Source: JAAZKV01 sp041659525 (GTDB lineage Archaea > Iainarchaeota > Iainarchaeia > Iainarchaeales > JAAZKV01). Taken from it: a stretch of DNA of 64,000 bases. The notes beneath the pieces were generated by a model. It searched no databases and was not told the DNA's origin. It worked only from the letters and a program-made list of their open reading frames with translations. The stretch lies in the NCBI GenBank assembly GCA_041659525.1, contig JBAZYC010000001.1, positions 620,001 through 684,000 on the forward strand. Direction: 5' to 3'. Positions 24,226 to 33,210 of this stretch are shown piece after piece (the stretch's first letter is position 1; each line of letters opens with the position of its first letter). The position numbers and the translations under genes were made by a program.

Positions 24226-25164
24226 TCAAAGTCCTACAAAGATTGAAGCGATTATTACTAGCACCATTAGTAGTGTTTGTGGAGGGAGAGCAGGTAGTGG
24301 GATTTTTTTTACTGAAACAATGTAAATACTACTTGCAATACCCAAGTAACTTGCTCCAATACAAAGGAGTGCAACTATACTATTATTCAAAAATGGTCCG
24401 TTTACAAGAATGCTTGAAGCAACCATTAGGGGAATTACCATATCCCCGTTTCCTAATTCGAAATTGTGTTTTTTTGTTGGAATTGCTACAGTGAAAGCAA
24501 AATTATTTCCTACTGCTTGTTTTCCAATTTCAACCATGTGTTTTGTGTAAAATACTGCAATGATGTCATAAATTGCGAGAATTATTATGAATGCTAATAT
24601 TGGTAATAATCCTAGTGAGATTCCAATGAATGCTCCCGCTCCAGCTATTGCAATTAAACTAACAAAATCTCTAAACAAAACATTTTCTCTGTTAGTGTAT
24701 CTAATGAATAATATTATTGCGGTGATTGCAAGCACAAGTAAATCATTTGTTGGAATAAAAGTACTAAGTACAATTATGCAGGTTGAAAAAATTGCCATTG
24801 CTTCTACTATCCACAAAAACTTTTTTGTTTTTCTTAATTTTAAAAGAATTAGAATGAATACTGTCATTACCATTATTGAAGCGAACAAAAATACTGCGTT
24901 TGAAATATCATTAATATCTGAACTAAAAGGAGGTTGGGCTAAACCCATTACAAAAAGTTGTTTTGCTACAAATAATCCTAGTGCTTGTACGCTAAAAAAA
25001 ATTATTGCAAGTATTAGAAAAACTTCCGAACTCAACCAATTTTCTTTTTGAGTTTTAGTTTCTTTAAGTTGAATTTTCGATTTAGTTTGTTTTTTAGTAG
25101 TAGTTTTTTTTACTAGTTTTGCCTGCTTTGCCTGCTTTGTTTGCTTAGTTTTCTTTGCAGCCAT
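24226..25164 (-). CDS. Presenilin/signal-peptide-peptidase-like intramembrane aspartyl protease
   Basis: 312 residues with nine hydrophobic segments. The two catalytic aspartates appear as IYDIIAVF (YD motif) and LGNGDMVIPL (GxGD motif), followed by PLPALPPQ (the PAL motif), the defining set of family A22. The first 45 residues are a low-complexity Lys/Thr/Gln leader, absent from the core family. The protein would cut membrane-embedded peptides. It is upstream of aIF2-beta on the same strand; the stop TGA lies in the loop of GACTT/AAGTC (24219-24233). Confidence 0.88.
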   Translation of the reverse strand: MAAKKTKQTKQAKQAKLVKKTTTKKQTKSKIQLKETKTQKENWLSSEVFLILAIIFFSVQALGLFVAKQLFVMGLAQPPFSSDINDISNAVFLFASIMVMTVFILILLKLRKTKKFLWIVEAMAIFSTCIIVLSTFIPTNDLLVLAITAIILFIRYTNRENVLFRDFVSLIAIAGAGAFIGISLGLLPILAFIIILAIYDIIAVFYTKHMVEIGKQAVGNNFAFTVAIPTKKHNFELGNGDMVIPLMVASSILVNGPFLNNSIVALLCIGASYLGIASSIYIVSVKKIPLPALPPQTLLMVLVIIASIFVGL

Positions 25165-25233
25165 TAAATCACTAATAGAATTAAGTTCTTTTTTGTTTTA
25201 AATGAATGCTTTCTCTTGGGTTTAGCTAAAAAG

Positions 25234-27351
25234 TTAGTTGTCTCTGTGAGTAGTTGGTTTTACTATGTGGTGGCGTGGCTTGTAGACTTCTCCTTTCTTT
25301 TCTAGTTCATCAAGTATACTAATTGCTTTTTCTTCATCCATTCCGTGTTCTTTTGCTTTCATTATTACTTCTTCTATTGGAGCTGCATCAAATCCTGCTG
25401 CCATTATTTCTTTTATTATTCTCATAACTGTGCTTAATGCATTTTGTTTTGCTTGTGTTACTCCGCTAGTTATAATATCAACATCAATTCTTCCTGTTTC
25501 AGGATCAGTTAGAGTATCTTTCAAACAAGTACTTAGTAACTTTATTGCTCTTTCAGAATCTTGTGCATCTACAGTGTTACTTAGTCTTACTCTTGCACTT
25601 GCTTCTGATAATCTTACAAGTCCCTCAAGTTGTCTTGCAGTTGCAGTGTAGGTTCCTTGTTGTCTTCCCATATCTCTTAATTTTATATAATAATCAGAAA
25701 TTGCTTTAACCGCTTCTTCGCTTAGAATCGGGAAACATTTTTGTCTAGCATAGGAAACATATTTTCCAAATAATTCAGTATCGATTAGGGGTTTTGTTAT
25801 TTCATCAATTTTTTCTTTCTCTTCTTTAGCCATCGCAATTCCAGATTTTTCTGATTGCATTAATTTTTCTCCACTTTGGTTTGTTTTCAAAATGTGTAAT
25901 GAAATATTTCTATCTCTCTCGTTATCTAAAACATCTTTTATCATAAAGAATAAATCAAATCTTGAAATTAGTGAGTGTGGTAAATCGATTTGGTTGAAGA
26001 ATACTTCATGCGGATCAAATCTTGATCCTTTTGGGTTAGCTGCGGCAAGTAGTGAAGTATCTGCTTTGAATCTAGTTACTATTCCCGCTTTTGCAACTGA
26101 AATCATTCCTTGTTCCATTGCTTCGTGGAGCGCACTTCTGTCTTCTTCATCCATTTTGTCAAGTTCATCTGCCATGCAGATTCCACCAGAACTTAAAACA
26201 AGCGCACCGGCTTTTAGTGTCCATCCACCATCTCCAAATTCATCTTTAACTGCACTCGCAGTAAGTCCAGCACCAGTAGTTGTTTTTCCCCCGATGTAAA
26301 TACTCTTTGGGGCAATGTTGTTTGTTGCCATTAGTAATTGTGATTTTCCACAACCAGGATCACCAATTAATAAAATGTGAATATTTCCTCTAATTTTTTG
26401 TTTTCCTGGTAAGTGTTTTGTTACTCCTCCGAATAATTGGAGTGCAATACTTTCTTTCACATATTCATATCCGTATATTCCTGGTGCAATACTTTTTGCA
26501 AGCATTTCATAAATCATTGGATCTTTTGAAAGTTTCTTTATCTCTCTTTCTTCGTCCTTATCAATATCAACTTCAGAGAATTCTCTTTGAGTTTCTTCTA
26601 AGTAACTAGCTTCTAAGTATCTTCCGTAAATATTTTTCTTATCTTTTTCAGGAGGAATTAATCTTAATATTCCTGTGAATTTTGTTTTATCTCCTGGAGC
26701 GATTCTGTTAACCATGTCGTCGCTTACGTGGATTTCAATATTAGTTGGTTGGTCATTTCCTTTTAGTTTTTCAAGTGTTTCTTGGATTTGGATTTTTTGA
26801 TAATCAATGAAACCACTTTTTTCTTCTTCTAAATCAAAGTCTTTACTGTGGCATTCACACATTGTTGGCATTTTTGTTTTGTTTCTCTCTTGAGCTATTT
26901 TGTAAATATTTCCACATCTTCTGCATTTCCAAACCGCCATAAATAATTTTGGTTGAACTATTGTAATCATTCTTACTAGTCCTTCAACGCTAATCATTTT
27001 CCCTAAGTGCTTTGCACTCAAGTTTCTTACATCGATTTCACTGTCTTTTGGTAAATTGTGGAAACGAACATAAGGTTTGAAGGGTTCTGTTGTAAGAGTA
27101 GGTATGTGAATATTTTGAATTGCGTTTTGTGCAGCTTCTAGAACCGCGTCAGGATTGTCAAGTAACTCATCTGCTAAAATTGGATCAAATTTTTCAAGAG
27201 CTTTGAAATCAACTATTAAAGATTTTTTTTCAGGGTAGGATTCAATTATTCTTTCGATGTGTTTTTTGTATTCGAGGTTAAAGAATTCTTCGAAGCGTTC
27301 GATAAAGGGAGAGCCTTCGCTCTTTTCGATTTCTTCTAAATTAATATCCAT
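25234..27351 (-). CDS. mcm: Replicative DNA helicase MCM
   Basis: 705 residues, no intein. N-terminal zinc site CRRC...CEC (143-146 and 165-167), OB-fold with beta-hairpin, Walker A GDPGCGKS at 330-337, Walker B ICMADELDKM, sensor AAANPKGSRFDP, arginine finger region LISRFDLFF and a C-terminal winged helix (from about 615) linked to helicase regulation. This is the single hexameric MCM of archaea. The 323-base region upstream contains a palindrome cluster and probable leader. Confidence 0.96.
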   Translation of the reverse strand: MDINLEEIEKSEGSPFIERFEEFFNLEYKKHIERIIESYPEKKSLIVDFKALEKFDPILADELLDNPDAVLEAAQNAIQNIHIPTLTTEPFKPYVRFHNLPKDSEIDVRNLSAKHLGKMISVEGLVRMITIVQPKLFMAVWKCRRCGNIYKIAQERNKTKMPTMCECHSKDFDLEEEKSGFIDYQKIQIQETLEKLKGNDQPTNIEIHVSDDMVNRIAPGDKTKFTGILRLIPPEKDKKNIYGRYLEASYLEETQREFSEVDIDKDEEREIKKLSKDPMIYEMLAKSIAPGIYGYEYVKESIALQLFGGVTKHLPGKQKIRGNIHILLIGDPGCGKSQLLMATNNIAPKSIYIGGKTTTGAGLTASAVKDEFGDGGWTLKAGALVLSSGGICMADELDKMDEEDRSALHEAMEQGMISVAKAGIVTRFKADTSLLAAANPKGSRFDPHEVFFNQIDLPHSLISRFDLFFMIKDVLDNERDRNISLHILKTNQSGEKLMQSEKSGIAMAKEEKEKIDEITKPLIDTELFGKYVSYARQKCFPILSEEAVKAISDYYIKLRDMGRQQGTYTATARQLEGLVRLSEASARVRLSNTVDAQDSERAIKLLSTCLKDTLTDPETGRIDVDIITSGVTQAKQNALSTVMRIIKEIMAAGFDAAPIEEVIMKAKEHGMDEEKAISILDELEKKGEVYKPRHHIVKPTTHRDN

Positions 27352-27674
27352 TTCTTCAACACCTTGGTATAGACAAGTCTTTGCTAAACCGGCTTAAAAA
27401 CTCTCGTAGAGTGCTTTGCCACCGATACTACTTTTGATTTCTTGTAGAAAAAAAGGTGTTGGGGCGAACTACTAATTTTAGTTCTCTTTTTTTCTTTTAC
27501 TATTATGTCTCCAAGTTGGATTAATACTTTAAGGGTTAGAAAAGCGAACTCGCTTTGAGCTGATTTGAAAAGAAATCCAAACTAATTTAGTTCTTTTTAT
27601 TTTATTTTGGCAATTTGAGGGGTTATAGAAATATTTTTGGCAAGAATTCAAAATTTTTAAGGTTTTTTTTCAAA
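27352..27674. other. 323-base intergenic region upstream of mcm with a palindrome cluster
   Basis: No open frame of note. Palindromes: GAACTA/TAGTTC (27466-27484), perfect AAAGCGA-AC-TCGCTTT (27541-27556), GATTT/AAATC (27562-27577) and AACTA-ATT-TAGTT (27580-27592). On the minus strand ACTCT/AGAGT followed by a T-run (about 27397-27414) and a TTTTTAAG box about 45 bases before the mcm ATG can be seen. The box could be the mcm promoter, with GGTG eight bases before the ATG. Confidence 0.5.
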
Positions 27675-28151
27675 TTAATTAATTTTTCTTGTTTTTTTAG
27701 AACTTTTTTGTCTTTCTAGTTCTTCTTTGATAGCTTTTGCTGCTTCTAATTGCTCCATTGGGACTAATTTTCTTCTTTTTTCATCAAAATAAATTCCGTC
27801 TCCATGTTTTCTTGGAATTATATGCAAGTGAGCATGGTTAATTGCTTGTCCAGCTGCTTTTCCATTGTTTTGTACAATATTTGTTCCGTCCGATCCTGAG
27901 ACTTCTTTTATTGCTGGAACAATTTTTTTTATTGCAAGAATTAGTTCGCAAAGAGTTTTGTCACCAACCTCTTCAATCAGAGGATAATGTTTCTTTGGCA
28001 TTATTAGGGTGTGGCCCACTAATTTTCCAGCTGGATTAATGTCAATGAAAGCAATTATTTTTTTTGTTTCATACACAATTGCAGTATCAAGTTTGTGACT
28101 TGCAAATTTGCAAAACAAACAATCTTTATCAAAGAAATCTTTTTCTTTCAT
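27675..28151 (-). CDS. HIT-family nucleotide hydrolase
   Basis: 158 residues with the zinc/cysteine-like start CLFCKFAS, KIIAFIDINPAGKLVGHTLIMPKKH and the histidine triad AINHAHLHIIPRKHGD. These proteins hydrolyse AMP-linked substrates (Hint or Ap4A-hydrolase type). The C-terminal 35 residues are charged. Placed upstream of mcm but separated by a long gap, so a separate transcript. Confidence 0.92.
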   Translation of the reverse strand: MKEKDFFDKDCLFCKFASHKLDTAIVYETKKIIAFIDINPAGKLVGHTLIMPKKHYPLIEEVGDKTLCELILAIKKIVPAIKEVSGSDGTNIVQNNGKAAGQAINHAHLHIIPRKHGDGIYFDEKRRKLVPMEQLEAAKAIKEELERQKSSKKTRKIN

Positions 28152-28205
28152 GCTAGAACTAAGAGTACTTCTTTTTTTAATACTTTAGAGTGGAGAGAAG
28201 AAATT

Positions 28206-28496
28206 TTATTTAGCACTTTCTTTTATTGCACCAAGCGTTTTTTTTGCAATTAGCTTTGCTTTCTCTTCTTCTCTTTCTCCGCGCACGAGTAGTTTTCCGC
28301 TTGGGAAAAGAGAGACTGTGCAATTATCTACTCTAATCATTAAGAGGACTTTTGTAGTTACTTCTACTGTTCCAATTTTTGAGAGTTCGATTGAGGCTTG
28401 TTCTAAATTAATATTTACTTTTTTGTGTGGGAGAAATTCATAAGCCATTTTGCTTCTGCATGGTTTTCCTGTAAAATCTGCTAAATCCAATTTCAT
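28206..28496 (-). CDS. Small protein resembling one half of a TATA-binding-protein fold
   Basis: 96 residues. The segment VDNCTVSLFPSGKLLVRGEREEEKA resembles the strand-strand-helix part of TBP repeats (xxFxSGKxVxTG), and the length corresponds to a single repeat. It is not TBP itself, which has two. Related single-repeat proteins exist in archaea but their role is unknown to me. It lies in the same strand between HIT and the PP-loop gene, with 63 bases to the latter. Confidence 0.6.
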   Translation of the reverse strand: MKLDLADFTGKPCRSKMAYEFLPHKKVNINLEQASIELSKIGTVEVTTKVLLMIRVDNCTVSLFPSGKLLVRGEREEEKAKLIAKKTLGAIKESAK

Positions 28497-28559
28497 TCAC
28501 CTTTTTACAATTATTTTTTTATTAATGTTTTTATCCTTAATTTATTTTAATTTTATTTT

Positions 28560-29228
28560 TTATTTGCAAACTCCCTCTACTTGGGTTGGAAGAATTATTT
28601 CTTTTTGAGTACTCTCTATTCTAATCTTGGTAACTGCTTTTTTTGCAAGTTCTTCTACGTTGCATCTTTCTTCTTGAACTAATATTTCTTCAACTGTACT
28701 AACAGTTTTTGGGCTTCCACTTGCAAGAGCATCACACATCTCTGGTCCTTTTGAAGTTTGGAAAAAATTCCATTCCATGCTTTTGTCAATGATTTCTTGT
28801 TTATGCATAAATAAAAGCGGTCGAAGTATCTCTATTTCTGTACTTTGATTAATAGTGTTAAGGTTACTTAGGGTTTGGGAAGAAACTTGTCCTAAGCTTT
28901 CCCCAGTAATTAAATAAGTGCACTTTTTTTTTAGCGCAATTTTTTCTGCTACCTTCATCATGAATCTTTTCATTAAAACAAAGTAAAGTTCTCTATAAGT
29001 GTTGTTTGAAATTTCTTTAAAAAATTCCCCTGCTTCAATTACTATTACTTCTTTAATCCCAAGTTCTTTTGCAAGTAAGAGTGATTTTAGTTCTGCACTA
29101 TTATCAGTGAATGGTTCTTGAGAAAAGTGAATTGCTTCTAGTTCAAATCCTTTTTCTTGCGCAATTCTCCCCGCAACGGGACTATCTATTCCTCCTGAGA
29201 TTAATAGGAGTGCTTTTTGTTTTTCCAT
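28560..29228 (-). CDS. Stand-alone ThiI PP-loop domain (tRNA 4-thiouridine synthesis, catalytic half)
   Basis: 222 residues beginning directly with the PP-loop, LLLISGGIDSPVAGRIA, without any THUMP domain. GESLGQVSSQTLSNLNTIN and the cysteine in KGPEMCDALASGSPKT match ThiI, where the first binds ATP/tRNA and the cysteine takes part in sulfur transfer. It therefore looks catalytically complete but lacks the tRNA-binding part, which may be provided by the THUMP protein at 15324-16166. Alternative: a sulfurtransferase for another substrate. Confidence 0.85.
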   Translation of the reverse strand: MEKQKALLLISGGIDSPVAGRIAQEKGFELEAIHFSQEPFTDNSAELKSLLLAKELGIKEVIVIEAGEFFKEISNNTYRELYFVLMKRFMMKVAEKIALKKKCTYLITGESLGQVSSQTLSNLNTINQSTEIEILRPLLFMHKQEIIDKSMEWNFFQTSKGPEMCDALASGSPKTVSTVEEILVQEERCNVEELAKKAVTKIRIESTQKEIILPTQVEGVCK

Positions 29229-29302
29229 AAAGAAGTAGTAATTGGATAAGTTAATTAGTTTTTGGGTTGAGAGTTAAATTTTGGTTTTGTTAGAGAAATT
29301 AT

Positions 29303-29503
29303 TTAGTTTCTAGCTTTTTTTGCAATTGCAATTTTTTTAAGTGCTTTTGCCCGTTTTATCTTCTTCGCTTTTGCTGCATCTATAAGCATTCTTGCTCTCC
29401 ACTCCATAAAGCTTTTTCGTGTAGCGTTTGCTAATGGAGTCCCTGCTTTAGTTTTTACGAGTAGTTTTTGAAGTGGATCTTTAGCATTTAATCTTGGGCG
29501 CAT
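29303..29503 (-). CDS. Small very basic protein, unknown
   Basis: 66 residues, more than a quarter Lys or Arg, starting MRPRLNAKDPLQKLLVKTK and ending in an Ala/Lys-rich helix (KKIKRAKALKKIAIAKKARN). Composition suggests RNA or DNA binding, possibly ribosomal. No ribosome site is seen, so it may be leaderless. It lies between aIF5A and the PP-loop gene on the same strand. I do not recognise a family. Confidence 0.5.
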   Translation of the reverse strand: MRPRLNAKDPLQKLLVKTKAGTPLANATRKSFMEWRARMLIDAAKAKKIKRAKALKKIAIAKKARN

Positions 29504-29622
29504 AATAAGCTAGTTGCTTTTTGACTATTTATTCCTTCGCCATTGACAAAAAGTTGCAAAAAATTTGATTTCAAAAAAATAGTTGGAAGACAAGCTAATG
29601 CTTGTCCTCTGTTAAAAGTTAT

Positions 29623-30024
29623 TTACCTTTTTCTTACGATTTTAACGCTTGTACCATATTTTTGGTATTCAATTGCGTCCCCTGATTTTAGTGTAGGGAT
29701 TTCTGCTTCTGGACTTGGTTTTGGTGCGTCAAGTGTTTCGTAGGTATTAGAGTCCATGATTTGGATTACTTCTCCAATTGTTGCTACTACTTGTGCGTCT
29801 CCTTTTGGTACTATTGGAATTTCTACTTCTCCGTCAGTTCCTTTTAGGAGTCCTCTTTTTTGTCCTGTAAAAATATTAAATGCAGTTACACGTACTTTTG
29901 CGGCTCCGTGTTTTCCTGGTTTTGACTTTTCAGTTGATCTTACTTGGCAAACCTCTCCGTCAATTAGTACTAAGTGGCCTGGTTTTAGTGATCCTGCCTG
30001 TTCAAACTTCTTTTCGTCTACCAT
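29623..30024 (-). CDS. eif5A: Translation factor aIF5A (hypusine-containing)
   Basis: 133 residues. The hypusination loop KSKPGKHGAAKVRV contains the Lys expected to be modified. The N-terminal SH3-like domain and C-terminal OB domain (GEVIQIMDSNTYETLDAP) are both present. The factor relieves ribosome stalling. Its stop lies between AAAAG and CTTTT in a weak hairpin. Deoxyhypusine synthase is not in the window. Confidence 0.96.
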   Translation of the reverse strand: MVDEKKFEQAGSLKPGHLVLIDGEVCQVRSTEKSKPGKHGAAKVRVTAFNIFTGQKRGLLKGTDGEVEIPIVPKGDAQVVATIGEVIQIMDSNTYETLDAPKPSPEAEIPTLKSGDAIEYQKYGTSVKIVRKR

Positions 30025-30132
30025 AATTATCCCTCTAATCTATAAACACTTTAACAAAGTTGAGTTTAAAAAGCTTGAGTTTTTGATAAAAAAACTGATT
30101 ATTCTTGATTTCTTTTGAGCTTTCGTTAACTT

Positions 30133-30147
30133 ACCGTTTCAAACAGT
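30133..30147 (-). other. Hairpin whose three-base loop is the alkD stop codon
   Basis: On the minus strand ACTGTT pairs with AACGGT (6 bp, one G-U) and the loop is exactly TGA, the stop codon. Confidence 0.5.
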
Positions 30148-30864
30148 TCCTTTTAGGTAAGCAAGTCTTTTCTTTTCAGGAAATCTTTCAATTGCGTATC
30201 TTAACATAGTTCTTGGCATTTGTTTGTAGTGGGTTTGTAAGAATTTTTCTTCCTCAATCATTCCTCCGCGTTTGCCTACTTCGCGTAGCATCCACCCAAC
30301 TGCTTTATGCATTAAATCTTCTTTATCATTTAGGAGAACTTTAGAAAGTTTTAGAGTTAAATAAAATTCTTTTTTGTAAATAAAATAGAAAGTGGAGAGA
30401 ATTGCTATTCTTCTTTCCCAAAGTAGTTCTGAAGTAGCAAGAGTATCAAGTACTTTTTGCTCAGTTGGGTGCAAATACAAATAATTTCCAACTATGTGTT
30501 GTGCACTTAAATCAACTAAATCCCAATTGTTAATGTATTTTGTATTTTTTAAATAAATTTCATAAATCTTTTTTTGCTCGATAGGAGTAGTTTTTTTGTT
30601 TTTGTATTTCTCAATCAAAATAATTAATGCGCATAATCTTTCTTCGTGTATTTTTGAGTGAAGTAGTTCTTGTGTTTCTTCTAAACTAATGCTATCACAA
30701 AATCTTTTTGCAATTATTCTTGTTTTTGGAACAGTTACTCCGTGAAAAATATCTCCCTCTGCATACTCTCCTTTTTTAGTTTTAAAAAATCCTTGCAAGA
30801 TTTTTGCTTTTGAAGGGTTTGCACTTTTTTTGAATTCTTTTTGAATGTCCCTTAGAGAGTTCAT
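30139..30864 (-). CDS. AlkD-like DNA alkylation repair glycosylase
   Basis: 241 residues, all-helical HEAT-like repeats. VTVPKTRIIAKRF, ERLCALIILIEKYK, NNWDLVDLSAQHIVG and KAVGWMLREVGKRGG correspond to the AlkD family, which removes positively charged alkylated bases without base flipping. The Trp/Asp in NNWDLVD and the Arg in WMLREVGK belong to the active-site set. Single gene, divergent from purM. Its stop codon is the loop of a hairpin. Confidence 0.88.
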   Translation of the reverse strand: MNSLRDIQKEFKKSANPSKAKILQGFFKTKKGEYAEGDIFHGVTVPKTRIIAKRFCDSISLEETQELLHSKIHEERLCALIILIEKYKNKKTTPIEQKKIYEIYLKNTKYINNWDLVDLSAQHIVGNYLYLHPTEQKVLDTLATSELLWERRIAILSTFYFIYKKEFYLTLKLSKVLLNDKEDLMHKAVGWMLREVGKRGGMIEEEKFLQTHYKQMPRTMLRYAIERFPEKKRLAYLKGTV

Positions 30865-30957
30865 AGTATATTTTAGATTGTTTTAGATTTTAATCCTTGC
30901 TTAGGAATGTTTTTATTAAGTTTTTTTACCACTTATAGTATATTCAAAGGTGTTTTT

Positions 30958-32040
30958 TTGAAGTATTCTGATATTGTAGATTATTCCAAGCTTGATCCTT
31001 TCAAAGTTGCTGCAATAAAAAAATTTACTCCTTATTTAGGTTCAATTGATAGATTGAATTTAAGAGTGGTACCAGAAACTTTAGGTGAACCCGCTATTGC
31101 AATTGATTTTTTAGAATATGATTTTTTACTAGCATTTAATGTAGAGGGGCTTGGAACAAAAAGTGTTATTGCTGAAATGATGAGTGAAGATAAGAGGGGA
31201 AAAGGGGTAAAATATTTTGAGAGTGTGGGCAAAGATGCAGTCGCAATGTCTACTAATGATCTTTCAGCAATTGGAGCCGAACCAATTGTTTATGGAGATA
31301 TTGTAAGTACTGGTTCTTCAAATTGTTTTGATGAAGAAGGAAAAGCAAGTGCACTACTTGAAGGATATAGATTGAGTTGTGAGGAATTACAAATCCCTAT
31401 TCCTTGCGGAGAAACTCCAACTTTACAAGATGTTTTGCATCCTAATAGAGTAGATTTAGCTGGAGCTGCTGTTGGAATAATTAAACCAAAAGAAAATTTA
31501 GTAGTTGGAAAAGAACTAAAAGAAGGGGACATTATTTTTGGAATAGAATCAAGCGGAGTTCACTCTAATGGAGTTTCTTTAGTTAGAAAAATTTGTGAAG
31601 CTCTTCCAGAAGGGTACTTTACAGAACTTCCTAGTGGAAAAATTCTTGGAGAAGAAATTTTAGTTCCTACTCCGCTTTATTCTAATTTACTCACTGAATT
31701 TGTAAGAAATACTAAAATAAATTATATGCAACCAATCACTGGACATGGGTGGGAAAAAATTATGCGTCACAAAAAATCTTTTACTTATGAAATTAATTTT
31801 GTTCCACCTGTGGGAGAGTTATTTGAGTTCTTGCAAAAGCGAATTAATTTGTCTGATAAAGAAGCTTACTATACTTGGAATATGGGGGTGGGTTATGTGC
31901 TAATGGCCCCTAGGGAAAGTAAGGAAGAAATTTTTAGAATTTGTAAGAAACACAAATTCAAGTGCTGGGAAATAGGGGTAGTAAAAAACGGGGAAAAAAG
32001 TGTAAAAATTAACCCTCTTGGAATTGAATTCTTAAAGTAA
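30958..32040 (+). CDS. purM: Phosphoribosylformylglycinamidine cyclo-ligase family protein (AIR synthase)
   Basis: 360 residues. PurM converts FGAM to aminoimidazole ribonucleotide in purine synthesis. I place the start at TTG 30958 because it gives the normal MKYSD beginning and GGTG lies five bases before it; an earlier ATG adds a hydrophobic leader unlike PurM. Seen motifs: GLGTKSVIAEMM, VAMSTNDLSAIGAEP, LAGAAVGIIKP, SSGVHSNGVSLVR and MQPITGHGWEKIMR. No other purine genes are near, so it may be an orphan pathway gene or a divergent paralog. Confidence 0.85.
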   Translation: MKYSDIVDYSKLDPFKVAAIKKFTPYLGSIDRLNLRVVPETLGEPAIAIDFLEYDFLLAFNVEGLGTKSVIAEMMSEDKRGKGVKYFESVGKDAVAMSTNDLSAIGAEPIVYGDIVSTGSSNCFDEEGKASALLEGYRLSCEELQIPIPCGETPTLQDVLHPNRVDLAGAAVGIIKPKENLVVGKELKEGDIIFGIESSGVHSNGVSLVRKICEALPEGYFTELPSGKILGEEILVPTPLYSNLLTEFVRNTKINYMQPITGHGWEKIMRHKKSFTYEINFVPPVGELFEFLQKRINLSDKEAYYTWNMGVGYVLMAPRESKEEIFRICKKHKFKCWEIGVVKNGEKSVKINPLGIEFLK

Positions 32041-32121
32041 TTTTTTCCTCTCCCGTAAGTCTTTTATTGGGGTTTTTCCACTATTGTATTAGTATAGGAT
32101 TATTGATTTTTGGTGTTTAGC

Positions 32122-32604
32122 GTGGTTTTTGGTAATTTAAAAAAATTTCTTTCTCATTCTCCTCAAAAGCGTTTAGCTGTTTTTGTTGATGGGCCCAATT
32201 TACTTAGAAAAGAATTTGGGATAGATCTTGATACAATAAAAAAAGAGGCTCAAAAGTTTGGTTCAATTAAAATTGGAAAAGTTTACTTAAATCAATTCGC
32301 TTCAGATAAATTAGTTGAAGCAACAGTAAACCAAGGATTTGTTCCAGTTATTTCCACTACTGATGTGGATGTAGTAATGGCTTGTGATGCAACCGAAGCC
32401 GCTTTTAATGAATCAATTGACACAGTTATTTTTGCTACAAGAGATAGTGATTTTTTGCCAGCGCTAATAAAAGCAAAGGAACATGGTAAAGAAACTATTG
32501 CAATGATGGCTGAAGAGATGAGTGCAGCAGCACTAAAGAACACTGCTGATAAAGTTGTTTTTCTAAAAGGAAAAAAAGCCGAATCAAAAGTTGAAGGAAA
32601 ATAG
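32122..32604 (+). CDS. NYN-domain (LabA/DUF88-like) putative ribonuclease
   Basis: 160 residues from GTG 32122, supported by GGTG six bases upstream. FVDGPNLLRK holds the first Asp/Asn, VDVVMACDATEAA the second acidic pair and FATRDSDFLPALIKAKEHGK the third, matching PIN-like NYN nucleases. Such proteins cut RNA. It opens the gene group that continues with the roadblock and MinD genes, separated from the next gene by 65 bases, so membership in that operon is uncertain. Confidence 0.8.
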   Translation: MVFGNLKKFLSHSPQKRLAVFVDGPNLLRKEFGIDLDTIKKEAQKFGSIKIGKVYLNQFASDKLVEATVNQGFVPVISTTDVDVVMACDATEAAFNESIDTVIFATRDSDFLPALIKAKEHGKETIAMMAEEMSAAALKNTADKVVFLKGKKAESKVEGK

Positions 32605-32669
32605 AAAGTTAATAAAGTTATTAAAGAAAATAAAAATTGAATTTAAATTTGGATGATTAGTGATTTGTG

Positions 32670-33119
32670 ATGAATTTTCCTGTTGGATCAGTTGCTTCTA
32701 AGGGAGAGGTTCCTTATGACCTTGTTTTCTTAGCTAATCAATTATTTGAAAAAAACTTTAATGGTTATTTGATTCAATCAGTTAGGGGAAGTTTAATTGA
32801 GGAAGGGGTTTTGTTTTTTAGAGAGGGGGAGATTTGTGCTTGCATGGCTGAGTGCCTTGCGATGGACCGAACGGTTAAAGGAAACGAGGCTTTAGAGCTT
32901 TTCTTTAATCAAACTCGGGGAATGGGTTTTTACCAGTGCATTGAGCTTACTCGTAGCCAAGTGGATTTGGTTACGGCTTTTGATGAAAAACTTTTGGTTA
33001 ATAAAATAGTTTTAAAAGAGCTTCCCAAGAGCATTCCATCTAGCTTCTCAAACAAATTTGAGAGGGAAATTGGAAAGATTGATGTACTCCAAGCCTATGG
33101 TCTTAGCGAGTTAAAGTAA
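32670..33119 (+). CDS. Uncharacterised protein next to roadblock/MinD, DUF4388/DUF2226-like pattern
   Basis: 149 residues from ATG 32670 (GTG three bases earlier is possible). The stretch FNGYLIQSVRGSLIEEGVLFFREGEICACMAE has the pattern of DUF4388/DUF2226-type modules, which in other prokaryotes accompany roadblock proteins and small GTPases. No catalytic motif. It precedes the roadblock gene by 91 bases. Assignment is by pattern and context only. Confidence 0.55.
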   Translation: MNFPVGSVASKGEVPYDLVFLANQLFEKNFNGYLIQSVRGSLIEEGVLFFREGEICACMAECLAMDRTVKGNEALELFFNQTRGMGFYQCIELTRSQVDLVTAFDEKLLVNKIVLKELPKSIPSSFSNKFEREIGKIDVLQAYGLSELK

Positions 33120-33210
33120 GTGAGTTTGAATAAGTGAATTGGAGTATTGGATTACAATTAATTGAGTTATAATTTATTTTAAATTAAATATTTTTTTGCC
33201 TGGTGGTAAA

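Noticed and set aside
24587..25051. 154-codon plus-strand open frame
   Set aside because: Complement of the presenilin-like gene; no independent support.
27352..27674. Replication origin at mcm
   Set aside because: No origin-recognition-box-like repeats could be recognised and no cdc6/orc1 gene is present; palindromes alone are not enough.
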